The notes under the pieces are model-generated. The model was given only the letters and a program-made list of their open reading frames with translations, was not told the DNA's origin and searched no databases. Made by a program: the position numbers and the translations under genes. DNA of 30,861 nucleotides from Glaciozyma antarctica PI12 (lineage: Eukaryota; Basidiomycota; Microbotryomycetes; Kriegeriales; Camptobasidiaceae). The DNA is taken from the NCBI GenBank assembly GCA_002917775.1, contig KZ627154.1:459831-490691 (forward strand). Reading direction: 5' to 3'. Below, in pieces: positions 1 through 9,560 of the stretch; positions within the stretch are counted from its first letter, which is position 1, and each line of letters opens with the position of its first letter.

Positions 1-2
1 GG

Positions 3-197
3 AAGGTGTTTGCGGTGCGAGATGGGGTGAAGGGCATAGATCCGCTGCGAGAGGAGGAGGTACTGGGGGAGCTGGAGAGGGCGGGTGCGAGAATTGTGAG
101 CGTCGAGGGGGAGGAGGTCCGCGGAATGTTGTCGCAATTCCTCTTTGTGTCTCCTTGCCGCTTCCCGAGCTGTTTTGAGGGACGGTATGGGCTCTAA
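3..197 (+). CDS. C-terminal fragment of an unidentified protein (partial)
   Basis: An open frame enters from the left edge and stops at 195-197. The first 45 or so residues look like ordinary globular protein, with a charged stretch that reads VRDGVKGIDPLREEEVLGEL followed by an alternating Val/Glu segment. The last 20 residues are Cys/Phe/Pro-rich and may be read-through into an intron or the 3' UTR, so the true end could lie near position 120-130. I do not recognise the family. Confidence is low because only one exon is visible and no splice partner can be checked. Confidence 0.3.
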   Translation, partial: KVFAVRDGVKGIDPLREEEVLGELERAGARIVSVEGEEVRGMLSQFLFVSPCRFPSCFEGRYGL

Positions 198-1077
198 AAA
201 CGGCCAGAGTTGGGCAGATGGGGCTCGTCGCTAGCTGGGAGGTTACAGGAGCCCGGCGGGCAGAATCCTTGCAACGCAACATCTAGGAACCGCCGCTTCC
301 TGATTTTGGTTAATTTCGCCCGGAGCTCCAGCCTCGTTATCCTTGTTTTAAAGTAGCGTAGAGAGCCGCGGACTTTTAGGTTAGCGCAGATCTCGGCAGC
401 GAGCTACACCACGAACCCTCGGAGTTGATTTGTACAAAAAAAAGTTGGCCGTCCTCTTCCTTCCTCCCCAACATCTCCGGCCCCCTCTCTCCTCCCGCCT
501 TACGCCTTACGAAAGCCTAAGACTCCGACGCTCGTGCAACACTCGACCACCGACTCCAGCAGGCTTCACTTCTGCTCGCTCACAGGTCAGTCTCTCCTCC
601 TGGCTTCGCTCCCAGCCCATTCCTCCCTCGTCGCGCGGACCAAAGGATGATTTTAATCAAGCATGCATAGTTCACAATGATATCTCATGATTACATATAA
701 CACTATCAAAGTCTTTCGCTCCTATCTGAACCAAACCACGACGAGGAGATCCAAGAGAACAGACAGTTTTTCTTCAGCTGCTGACTTCCTCCTTGCTCTC
801 TCCCAGATGTTCGACTGCACACGGCATCATACATCGTGGAGGAGGACATGGGCTTCGAGGGAAGAGAGGCATCGGCAGCGAGGAAGATGGAAGGGCGACG
901 GAGCTTCGAAACGGGTGCAGAGCTGGGAGGGCTGTTTCAGAGGGAGTCCTTGTGCAAATGATGTTCTACCACATACCCGTTGTCGTTTTGCACGAGAGAG
1001 TGCGTCGAGAGTGGACCCTCGAAAGCAAAGAGGTCGAAGTCTTTAGCAGCGACTCCTCTTGACCTCCCTCCACCACG
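198..1077. other. Upstream region of THI6 with one coding-like exon
   Basis: No complete gene is visible in these 880 nt. The stretch holds a pyrimidine-rich segment around 440-620 and several possible splice acceptors (CAG at about 586 and 806). After the acceptor at 806, a frame from 807 to a stop at 959-961 reads like real protein, with VEEDMGFEGREASAARKMEG in its middle. It could be the last exon of an upstream plus-strand gene. I looked for a fungal TPP riboswitch, because thiamine genes often carry one in a 5' intron, and found none of its conserved core. The THI6 promoter presumably lies in the right half of this stretch. Confidence 0.3.
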
Positions 1078-2999
1078 ATGGCCCCGCCTCACGCCGACTA
1101 CGCTCTTTACTACGTGACTGGACGGGCTCTGCTCCCACCAGGCAAAGACTACTACGAATCGCTCGAGGAGGCATCGCTCACTGACGAGTCACGCTCGTCC
1201 AAGTCCGCGAGAAGAGCATCTCGACCCGCGCCTTCCTCGAGATCGCAACCAAGTCCAAGGCCGTGTGCGACAAGGTGAGCTGCTTACCAGGCAGCTACAG
1301 CTGAAAACAGAGCTGGCGGCGCTGACAAGGCCCGTCGCAGTACAACGTCCCCCTCCTGATCAACGACCGCCTCGACATTGCGCTCGCCGTAGGCTGCGGT
1401 CTCCACATCGGCCAGGACGACATGCCAGCTCCTCTCGCGCGCAAGCTGCTCGGTCCCGACTTCCTACTCGGCGTGAGCGTCAACACGGAGGAGGAGATGC
1501 GGATCGTGCTCGAGGAGGATGTTGTCGACTATATCGGAGTGGGGCCGGTCTACACAACTGCGACCAAGAAGGATCTAAACCCCGTTATGGGCACACGAGG
1601 TGTGACCAAGATTCTAGGCGTGCTAGGCGACTCGCACATCAAGGTCGTCGCGATTGGTGCGCTCCCACCTCCTCTCCCTCCCCAGCTAGCTAACCCCGAC
1701 TCACAGGCGGCATCACCGCCGAAACTATCCCCAACGTCCTTGCACAGTGCTCCGCTCCACTTCTATCAGGCGCCTACCGCTCCCTCGACGGCCTCGCCAT
1801 CATCTCAGCCATCGCAGCCTCCCCAACCCCCTCGACCGCCGCCGCCTCCCTTCTCACCCTATTCCGCGCCGCTCCTCTCTACCCCTCCATTTCCCATTCT
1901 TCCACCAATTCTCCTACCTCTCTCATCGCTGCCGCCTGCGTTCTTCTGGAAACGCTTCGACAAGAACGCAACCCCCTCATCCACCACATCACCAACTACG
2001 TCGTGATGAACGATTGCGCGAACGTCACGCTCGCACTGGGAGGATCCCCGATCATGAGTGCGCTCGCAGGGGAGGCGCCGGAGCTGAGCAGATTGATAGG
2101 AGCACTACTGCTCAATTTCGGAACGCTCAGTGCGGAGCAGGTGAATGCGCAGACGGTCGCAGGGATTGAGGCGAAGAGGAATGGGAAGATGGTGGTGTTT
2201 GATCCGGTGGGAGTGGGAGCGACCAAGTACCGGAGGGAGAGTGCGAATGGTGAGTCGCGATACGGGAGCGCAGGAGCTGGAGCTGATTTGAGGGCTTCGC
2301 AGGGCTGCTGAGCGTGGTGCACATGTCGATTATCAAGGGGAATGCCGGTGTGTCTAACTTGGCTGGAAAAAAGGCTGGATCTAACATGCGTTTCGCAGGC
2401 GAGATTGGAGCGCTGGCGGGAAGCAGCGAAGTCGGGAGTCGAGGCGTCGACAGCGTCGGCTTGGGCTTCAAGGATCCTGCGACGATCGTGCGGGACCTCG
2501 CTCGGCAGGAGAGTGCGGACACTTCGCTCGAATCTTTGCCCTGATCACTGACATTCCTTCCGCAGAGCTCGTGGTCGCAATGTCTGGCGTGGTAGACTAC
2601 GTTTCGGACGGCAACGTGACCTTCGCAATCGACAATGGGCACCACTACCAGTCCATCATCACCGGTAGTGGCTGCATGGCTTCGACGTGAGCTTTTAATC
2701 CGTCGCTCTCGTTCGTGGCTCACGCTTCGCTGCCAGATCCGTCGCAACCTTCGCTTCCGTCGCCGGCGACGTCGGACCTCTCGTTGCTGCTGTCGCAGGG
2801 TTACTCCAATCCTTCTCTCTCCAGCTGTTTCTGACTCTCCCCATCTCGCAGACTGGTCGCCATCAACGTCGCAGCCGAGATCGCAGGGGAGCGGAACGAC
2901 GTTCGTGGACCCAGCACGTTCCGCGCGGCGCTCATCGACGAGTGCTACCGGCTTACACCGGAGGTTCTCCTTGCCCGAGCGAGGATTCGGCTGTTGTAG
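1078..2999 (+). CDS. THI6: Bifunctional thiamine-phosphate synthase / hydroxyethylthiazole kinase
   Basis: The enzyme joins HMP-pyrophosphate to hydroxyethylthiazole phosphate to make thiamine phosphate, and also phosphorylates hydroxyethylthiazole. It is cytosolic. Eight exons can be read: 1078-1274, 1341-1656, 1707-2249, 2303-2347, 2399-2512, 2566-2686, 2737-2799 and 2852-2999. They give about 515 residues, close to the roughly 540 of yeast Thi6. The N-terminal synthase half shows VTLVQVREKS, the phosphate-binding NDRLDIALA, and YIGVGPVYTTATKKD. The C-terminal ThiM half shows HHITNYVVMNDCANVTLALG, FDPVGVGATKYR and the catalytic-cysteine motif ITGSGCMAS. The frame that starts at the ATG does not run into VTLVQVREKS. 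One base seems to be missing near 1189, where one extra G would give SLTDGVTLVQVREKS. No intron explains this, so it is either an assembly indel or a real lesion. The gene converges on the FNT-family gene, 137 nt away. Confidence 0.93.
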
Positions 3000-3136
3000 A
3001 GGGGGGTGTTGGAAGGAGATCTTTATCGGGCTGGTTCTCGCTCGCTCTTCCAGAATTCCTTCGGCTCGCGCTGCTCTCCCGCTCCTGCACGTCTTCTCCT
3101 ATGCTTATCGCCAACACACAGTATATCTTTACCAGC

Positions 3137-4363
3137 TCAAAACGTGCTCGTCGCGCTCTCCACCTCTTGCACCCGCACCGTCGCCTCCTCCTTTCTCCCG
3201 TTCACGTTCCTAAATCCGCTTCCGCTCTCCTGCGTCGCCCCCGGCCCCGGAAGCACTGCCGCATCAAAGAGGTAGAAGTACGACATCGGCACAGCCATGA
3301 ACAGGGCGCCAAAAAAGTTGCCGACGAAAGACGGGATGAGGGATTTCCAGATCTGTGCAAGAGGGTGAGTGCGAGCGAGCGGGGGTGAGAGGGGACGAAC
3401 GTAGTAGCCTGTTCCGAAGGGTGCACCGAGCATGAGGGCGAGGGGGATGAAGAGCATATTGGCGACTGCGAGGCAAGTTAGGGCGGAAGAAAGAAGGGAG
3501 GAGGAGCTTCGCACTGGAGTGGTCGTACCCGCAGGCTACGAAGAGGAATATTAGGAGCTCGATAGCGAATACTTTGGATATAAGGTCTCGAGCGGACGTG
3601 GCTTGCCATATGGCGTAACATACGAGCTTTGAAAAAAGGTTCGCGAAGCGAGCGAGGAGGGAGGAGCGAGGGGTACGAACAAAGTTGCAGGCAATCCCTC
3701 GGACGAAGATGTTCGCCCAGCTTGGAGTAACGACCTTCTTTGTTGCGAACCTGATTACATCTGCAGGAGGGCGTGTCAATATTGGAGAGGAACTGGGGGA
3801 GAAGGACGCACATGCCGTGTAGGCTTCCGAATCGAAGATCCCGCTGGCTTTGCCGAACAACCCAGCGACAAGCAGCGAGCCTCGAAGATTGCCAGTGGCG
3901 ACGACGCTCACGCTGAGCAGTCCGCTCCACCACGGTGTCTTCCGCTTGACCGTCGACATTAAAACTGGGAAGCCTTGCGATCAGCGCCTCCCTCCCCGAA
4001 CGATGCACCAAGAACTCACAGACTGCCATGTTTGCAGTTACCAGTTCCGCACCACTCAGAACAATCATGGTCAGCCCGATGGGGAATGTCGCAGCGACAA
4101 GGAGCTTGTCGAGTCCTGGGTAGGTCGTCGTGCGAGAGGCTTCGGACCCAATTGCTAGCGAGACCAGCCCGCCCATTGAAAGGAGAATTCCTCCCATGAA
4201 TCCCTGCACAGAGAAATGCGTCGGTAAGTGAAATTGTGGGCAGCAGGCCTAGGGAAGCGCAACGTACCTTGACAAAGCCGAGGAGAGGACCTCCTTTGTG
4301 GCGTGCAAGGCCTGCGTTCACCCACATCTCGCAGGTCGCCTTTGGTGAGTGCGCATCGGGCAT
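3137..4363 (-). CDS. Formate/nitrite transporter (FNT) family channel
   Basis: FNT proteins are pentameric membrane channels for small monovalent anions such as formate, nitrite or lactate. Exon 1 ends at 4268 and exon 2 starts at 4203; five further introns can be placed with GT/AG ends. The joined protein, about 300 residues, follows the family from end to end: an N-terminal SPKAT..WVNAGLARHKGG, the first helix GFMGGILLSMGGL, then PIGLTMIVLSGAELVTANMA, then KRKTPWWSGLLSVSVVATGN. The later hallmark GIACNFLVCYAIWQA is followed by CGYDHSIANMLFIPLALMLG, with the conserved central-histidine motif, and by the last helix SFVGNFFGALFMAVPMSYFY. A basic, polar tail of about 30 residues follows. I chose the ATG at 4363 because SPKAT, where family similarity begins, lies just after it. 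An in-frame ATG at 4495 would add 44 Ser/Thr-rich residues. The substrate cannot be told from sequence. Confidence 0.92.
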
Positions 4364-4885
4364 CCTGGCGATTGACGACGTCGAGGTGAGGAAGTGGGTC
4401 GAGGTGAGGAGGTGTGTGCTGGCGGTGGTCACGAAAGCAGAGAGCGGGGTGAATCTGTGGCGGGGCGAAGAACGCCTCACGAATGACGCTGCCAAAGGCT
4501 GATTCTCCCTTCGCTGCTCAAAGCGAGATAAGGAATGCGATCTAGCTGATTAGTGATAGAGAACGTGGCTCCAGATGGCCAAGGTGAGGAGCTCGCGGCG
4601 GGCGGACCCAGGTTACCCAGCCGGAGCCGCCGGTCGAGGAATATCGAGGCGGAAACAAGGGCGGGCGCAAGCAGAGCAAGAAGGGAAGCGGGGAGGAAGC
4701 GAGGAGCCGGGCCCTAGAGGCTGAAGGGAAAGACGCGCGAAGCCCCAGCAAAGCCCGCGGCGGCGTGAGGCGGTGGACGTAATTCCTGGTGCGGAGTGCG
4801 CTGCCCCTTGCAGAGTTTGGCGGCAAGCTGAAGACGACGAGCAAAGGAAGTGAGGAGGGAGAGAAGCAAGAGCGAGATATGTGGC
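4364..4885. other. Intergenic region between the FNT-family and LRR genes
   Basis: This is the presumed promoter and 5' UTR of the FNT-family gene (minus strand) together with the 3' flank of the LRR gene. Next to the chosen FNT start lies a 13-nt direct repeat (GTCGAGGTGAGGA at 4380 and 4398). The rest is GC-rich without a convincing exon. The open frames that cross it have no splice or protein support. Confidence 0.5.
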
Positions 4886-7800
4886 TCATGAGTGGCGTCG
4901 AGGAGGTTCCGCTGCCCCTTGTCGAAGCGAGGCTCCTCTCTCGGGGTTCGATTTTGCAAGCAAAGCACCGACACCCTCCCCTCCCCTCCAAGCCCACACC
5001 TCTTCGACCTTCGCAACCTCCGTCGCTCCCATTTTCTTCAGCAGCGCCATATTGTCCAGCCTGCATCCATCAGCTCCCGCCCCCACATGAAAGGCAAAAC
5101 AAACGACGCACCTCGCATAGAGAACCCACGAAAGCCTCTGCGCCAGCTCCGGCTTGCTTCCTCGCAGCAGCAGGCGCTTGTGCTGGTACCTCAGGTTCTC
5201 CTTGAGCTTCGGAATCGTAAGCGTCTTGACGAGCTCGGGGTTGGCGATCATAGGATGCTCAATCTCGTTGATCACGATTGCCGACTGCGAGAAAGTGTCA
5301 GCGCGCGCGCACACTGGGAAGCGAAAGTACGAACGAGCTCGGTGCGAACGGCGTCAGGAGGAGAGACGGCGATGAGGCGGGGCTGGAGGTGCGCGGCTTT
5401 GAGGATGAAAAAGTGCAGTCCGCCCTTGCAGGCTGGCTGGCCACGGAGGGAGACCGAGGTGCCGCCGAGGTCGAGCGTGATGAGCTGGCGGAGAAAGTGG
5501 AGGTCGAGGAGCGCGGCGTCGTCGATCGAGGGGTTGTCGGCGAGTCGCAGGTGCTGGAGAGATCTCGTGAGGGGCGAGTAGGACTTGGGCTTCGGGGAGC
5601 TGAGGGAAGTGAGGTACTTGATCGATTCGGAGCTCGTGCGAGTGTTGGTGAGGTCGAGCTTGGTGAGGCGACGAAGGCGACCGAGGGAGAGGAGGACTTT
5701 GGGCGACGAGAGATCGGTGTGCGCGAGATTGAGAGAGGTGAGATAGAAGAAGCCGCAGGGCATTCCGAGGACCTTGATAGAGTTGGCAGCTTGAACGGTG
5801 TCGAGGGCGCGGAGTGAGCGACTGAGGTCGAGAGAGGTAATCGCTCGCACGCCACGGAGGAGGTTGAGCGAATCGCGCCCGAGTTGACCTGGATTCGGCG
5901 AGGAAGTAACGCATCAGGAGATAGAGCCAGCACTCTACGCACCTGAGGAGGCAAGCCACTTGGCGACCGTCCTGAACGCTCCGTCGAGACACTCGGGCGG
6001 GACGACAGAGTTGGTCGACAAGGCTTCGCACTCGACGACGTTCGCCATCTCGCTGTAGAAGCTGCTGCCGACGATGGCGGAGAGGCGAAGGAGGAGGGTA
6101 TCGAGGTTGCGAATCATCGGCGCGTAGAGCTCCTCGAACCTCGCGACGGCCCACTCTGCGATCAGACGTCAGCACACCCTCCTCCGCACCCAAAAGACCG
6201 GCGCACCTCGATCGATCTCGACTCCGTCTCCCGCGTCATCTCCCGTTCCAGGAAAGAGCATCGCCATCAACGCCCCCACATCAATCCCCTCCAATCCCCT
6301 CTCCGTCCCTCCCACCAGCCTCCTGCCTAATCAACTCGACAAAGACCGGATCAACCCCCATCGCCACCACCTCCTCCGGCCTCGCACATCCCAGCACCCA
6401 GCTCTCCACCCCCTTCTTCCCCAACTCGATCCCAAGTTCCGAGAACCGCCTCGCGTACGTCGGGTACTTGACCATGAGGTGAAGGATGAGCTGGCTCAGT
6501 GGGAGGTGGGAGAGCGGGAGAGGGGTGGGGACGATCGCGGCGGTGGAGGAGTGGCGAGTGGGGTCGGAGGGGTTGGAGGTGACGAGGGAGAGGGAGGAGA
6601 GGTGCGAGAGGAGGAATTCGACGACGGGTGGGGGGAGGTGGAGCTGCGAGTCGATAGGAAGGCTGCGGTAGTAGAGTTAAAGGAGTCGGGGAGGAAGGCA
6701 CAGGGGAATTTGCGTACGTTGCGAGCATGAGGGAGAGATCGGAGGCCGTGTGGAAGACCTGGTGACCGTGGAGGTTGTTGTGCGCTTCGAGCGTCGCAAG
6801 GACGCGCTGCGCGGTCTTTTCGAGCTCCAGTGAGATAGTCAGGTGAGGTTCGAGGGAGTCAAGGAGCTCCAACTCGCCTCGAGAACCTGCACAGACTGCG
6901 GATGTCGAAGGTCAGCGGGGTACTAGCTCGAAAGCGAGGATACGACGGACCAGCGGCTCCATTACGAGTGGCTGCGATTTGAGAAGCAGCTTGGACGTCG
7001 AGGCAGCAGCGTTGGGAGCGAGAGATTCGGAAGCGACGACCTTGTTGCTCGCCTTCTTCCCCTTGACGGCCTTCGTGGGCTTCTCAACCGGCTGGAAAGC
7101 AGGAAGATCAGAAGAGTCTGCAAAGGGAAAGCAGGAAAGACGCACCGCTCCTTCCGCGGCCTTGAGCTTCTTCTTCGGTGGGGCCTTGGCCTCGACGGGA
7201 GCACTGCGATCAGAGCATGAGGGGAAGGATCGAAGGAAGAGAACGATCGGAGGACGCACAGTTTCGTCGAGAGAAGAATTTCTGCACTCTGATCGCTCTG
7301 GCTCAGAGCAGGGAGACGAACTGCGTAGGTCGTAGCTCCGAGTCCGACGTTCGAGGATCCTCCTGTAGGAGCGACGCCACCGAATCAGCTCCCGTACGCA
7401 CCGCGTCCGAGAAATCCAGACGGACCTGCTCGCACCACGCTCCCTTCTCCCACCATCCCTCTCCTCTCCCTCGTCTGCAGCCCAGGCAGCTCCTCTCTGC
7501 CCGTCACCTCCTCCAGCGAGACGTTCTCATTCAGCTTGAGAGCACTCAAGGTATGCAGCGGTCCGCTCCCAAGCTGAATCCCAAACGTCTTGCACACGTC
7601 CTCGAGAGGGACCAGGTGCGAGGTGCTTCGGTCGTACCTCCTGACGAACCTAGGCAGAGCGGGGTCAGGGGTGGCGCGGAGGGAGACGAGAAAGATGACA
7701 AGCACGTACGAGCTGCAGAACTCACGAAAGCCGTCTCGAGGGTTCCTGGTGATTCCATAGCCTGTGGTGGCGTGACTCGCGTGAGGGAAGACGGCGGGGA

Positions 7801-8074
7801 GATGGCGGGTGAACAGCTCGTGACGGGGTTACGGGATTCGAGAGGTTGCACGATTGGAGGTGGGTCCAGATCTCGGCTTGGTTACAAGACGAAGAGGGGT
7901 CGTAGCGGTAGTTGTGTATGAGCCTGGGGAGGGAGGGGTTACTTGCGTGTCGGAGGGGGAGAACGACTCGGAGGTGGCGACTCACCAGACGCGGATCTGA
8001 GGGAGCGAGTCGAGAGTCTTGATGGCGTGGATTACCTTTGACGTGAGCACAGTCGAACGGGGGTGAGGATCCAT
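4886..8074 (-). CDS. Leucine-rich-repeat protein with C-terminal SAP-like motif
   Basis: This is a many-exon gene read leftwards. The N-terminus starts MDPHPRSTVLTSKVIHAIK. A lysine-rich basic segment (APPKKKLKAAEG, then KPTKAVKGKKASNK at about 7030-7190) suggests a nuclear protein. Next come helical segments around 6400-6870 (HLTISLELEKTAQRVLATLE; QLILHLMVKYPTYARRFSEL) and 5940-6150 (FEELYAPMIRNLDTLLLRLS). Leucine-rich repeats follow at about 5330-5860 (AITSLDLSRSLRALDT; LTSLNLAHTDLSS; LTKLDLTNTRTSS; LQHLRLADNPSIDD; LITLDLGGTSVS). The last exons hold LTIPKLKENLRYQHKRLLLR followed by GSKPELAQRL, which resembles a SAP DNA-binding motif. Donor and acceptor pairs keep the frame in the right-to-left order given, but the joins near 6930 and 7850 are uncertain. 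An in-frame ATG at 8197 would run into the divergent gene, so 8074 is preferred. I do not know the function. Confidence 0.68.
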
Positions 8075-8198
8075 CTTGGTGAGGGAGTGGTGGAGGAAGA
8101 GCAAGGAGAGGCGTCGTCGTCGTCGCGTCGACCTCGCGTCGTCCGACTCCGGTCGTGCCTCTTCCTCCACTATCCTACCCACGAGGAGGCTTAGCACG
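8075..8198. promoter_or_regulatory. Short divergent intergenic region, probable shared promoter
   Basis: Only 124 nt separate the ATG of the LRR gene (minus) from the ATG of the coiled-coil gene (plus), so the two probably share promoter elements. The stretch contains a CGT-rich run at about 8106-8125 (CGTCGTCGTCGTCGCGTCG). I see no clear TATA box. Confidence 0.4.
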
Positions 8199-9007
8199 AT
8201 GAACTCGAGCGTGTGTCCCCACCATCACGACTCGTACGAGGACGAGGACGACAGCGAGCTCTCCCTCCATCTCATCTCCCAGTTCAACGGCACTCTTCCT
8301 ACTCCCACCTACTCCAACACCCCCTTCGCCCTGCCCAACCCGTAAGTGTCTTCTCCCTGACTATGTCCAAGCTCTGATCCTTCGCCCACAGACCGTCCAC
8401 GCACGACGAGCGCTTCCACGCCTCTCTCCAACTCTCCTCCCTCCTCACCTACCTCCGCTCCCGCACCGCTCTCTCCTTCCACTCTTCCCATCTGCACGAA
8501 GAACTCTCCACCCTCGACCTCGCCGATACACAACTCGACCAACTCACCGTCGACGAGAACCAGCTCGAAGCCGCTCAACGAGACCTCCAAGCGGCGCTCA
8601 CGGCGGTGGAGCAGAGGGAGGTAGCGGTGGTAGTGATTGCGGTTTCAGCAGATCAGGCGATGAGATTGCATGCGGAAGTGTTGGATAGTCCTGGGGGGTT
8701 GGAGAGGATGCGGGACCCTGCGGCGAATCGGCAGTTTAAGGAGGAGAAGGAGCGCTTGATGGTGGCGTGCGACAAGGTGGGGAACGAGTTGCAGGAACTG
8801 GAGATGGAGAAGGCGGAGCTGGGACAGATGGTTGGGAGCGGGTTGGTTGAGATGATGAGGTTGCAGATGATGCAGATGAATGCGCTGCTGAGGGATAAGA
8901 GTGTGCAGATCAGGATGGCTGAGGAAAATTGGATACCGATGAAGGAGATGGAGGGGAGGGTGCTGGCCGAGGTACTGCAGTTGATCATTCTATCAAAGGG
9001 GGTATGA
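8199..9007 (+). CDS. Hypothetical coiled-coil protein
   Basis: There are two exons with an intron of about 50 nt that starts at the GTAAGT at 8342 and ends in CACAG, joining ALPN to PSTHDERFHASL. The protein has about 250 residues. The first 20 are His/Asp/Glu-rich (CPHHHDSYEDEDDSELSLHL). From about residue 55 it is a nearly unbroken heptad-rich helix (ELSTLDLADTQLDQLTVDE; FKEEKERLMVACDKVGNELQ; LEMEKAELGQMVGSG), with a Met-rich part MMRLQMMQMNALLRDKS near the end. No enzymatic motif is visible. The stop at 9005-9007 sits on a possible GTATGA donor, so a further exon is possible. The family is unknown; a structural or cytoskeletal scaffold is only a guess. Confidence 0.6.
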
Positions 9008-9560
9008 GGGAGTAGCGAGGTGGGAGGGCCGAGGTTGTTACTCCTAAGGTACGTCTCTTTTCTCCAGTCGCAGGGGTTCGTCTGCTTACTTTTCATATCG
9101 CAGCCGAGAACGCTGTACGGCGTAGCTGGAATGAAGACGAAGGGCGACGAGCTTGATGTTGTTGAACGCTCGCACTTGTCACTTTTCTGCCGTTCTCACG
9201 GGAATCGACTTCCCTCAATCACGACGCACCATGTCCTCTATCCAGCAAGCGTTTCTAATGCGTTTCAGTAGAGGAGTCCTCGTTGGCAGTGCGCTCTCGA
9301 GCTGCCGCCGCCGGAGTCCGGAGCGAACATTTCAGGACGCCCTCTTGCAATTGCCTTCCGCAAGATCCTCTTCAAATGTCTGCTCGCTAGTCATACTTCT
9401 AGCGGTCAAAGGGGGGACAGCAGAGAGAGAGAGGTCTCCTTAGGCCCTCGTCGTCGTCGTCTGTTTCCCGCCTCCTCGCCGTCTGAGAGTTTCGCCGCCG
9501 ACGAATGACGACGCGCGTCGAGCTCTACCACTCTCCCTCCGACTCAACACACGCTCCAGG
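9008..9560. other. Intergenic region upstream of SHP1
   Basis: These 553 nt hold the presumed 3' UTR of the coiled-coil gene and the SHP1 promoter. A GTACGT donor at about 9050 and CAG acceptors at 9073 and 9105 could mark a UTR intron. A (CGT)n run lies at about 9449-9461. I see no convincing coding exon. Confidence 0.4.

Noticed and set aside
198-1077. TPP riboswitch upstream of THI6
   Set aside because: I searched for the conserved CTGAGA element and the TGATC...GCGAAGGGA-type core on both strands and found neither.
5299-5312. GCGCGCGC alternating tract as a functional Z-DNA element
   Set aside because: It is a short run inside an intron of the LRR gene in a GC-rich genome, with nothing else to suggest a role.
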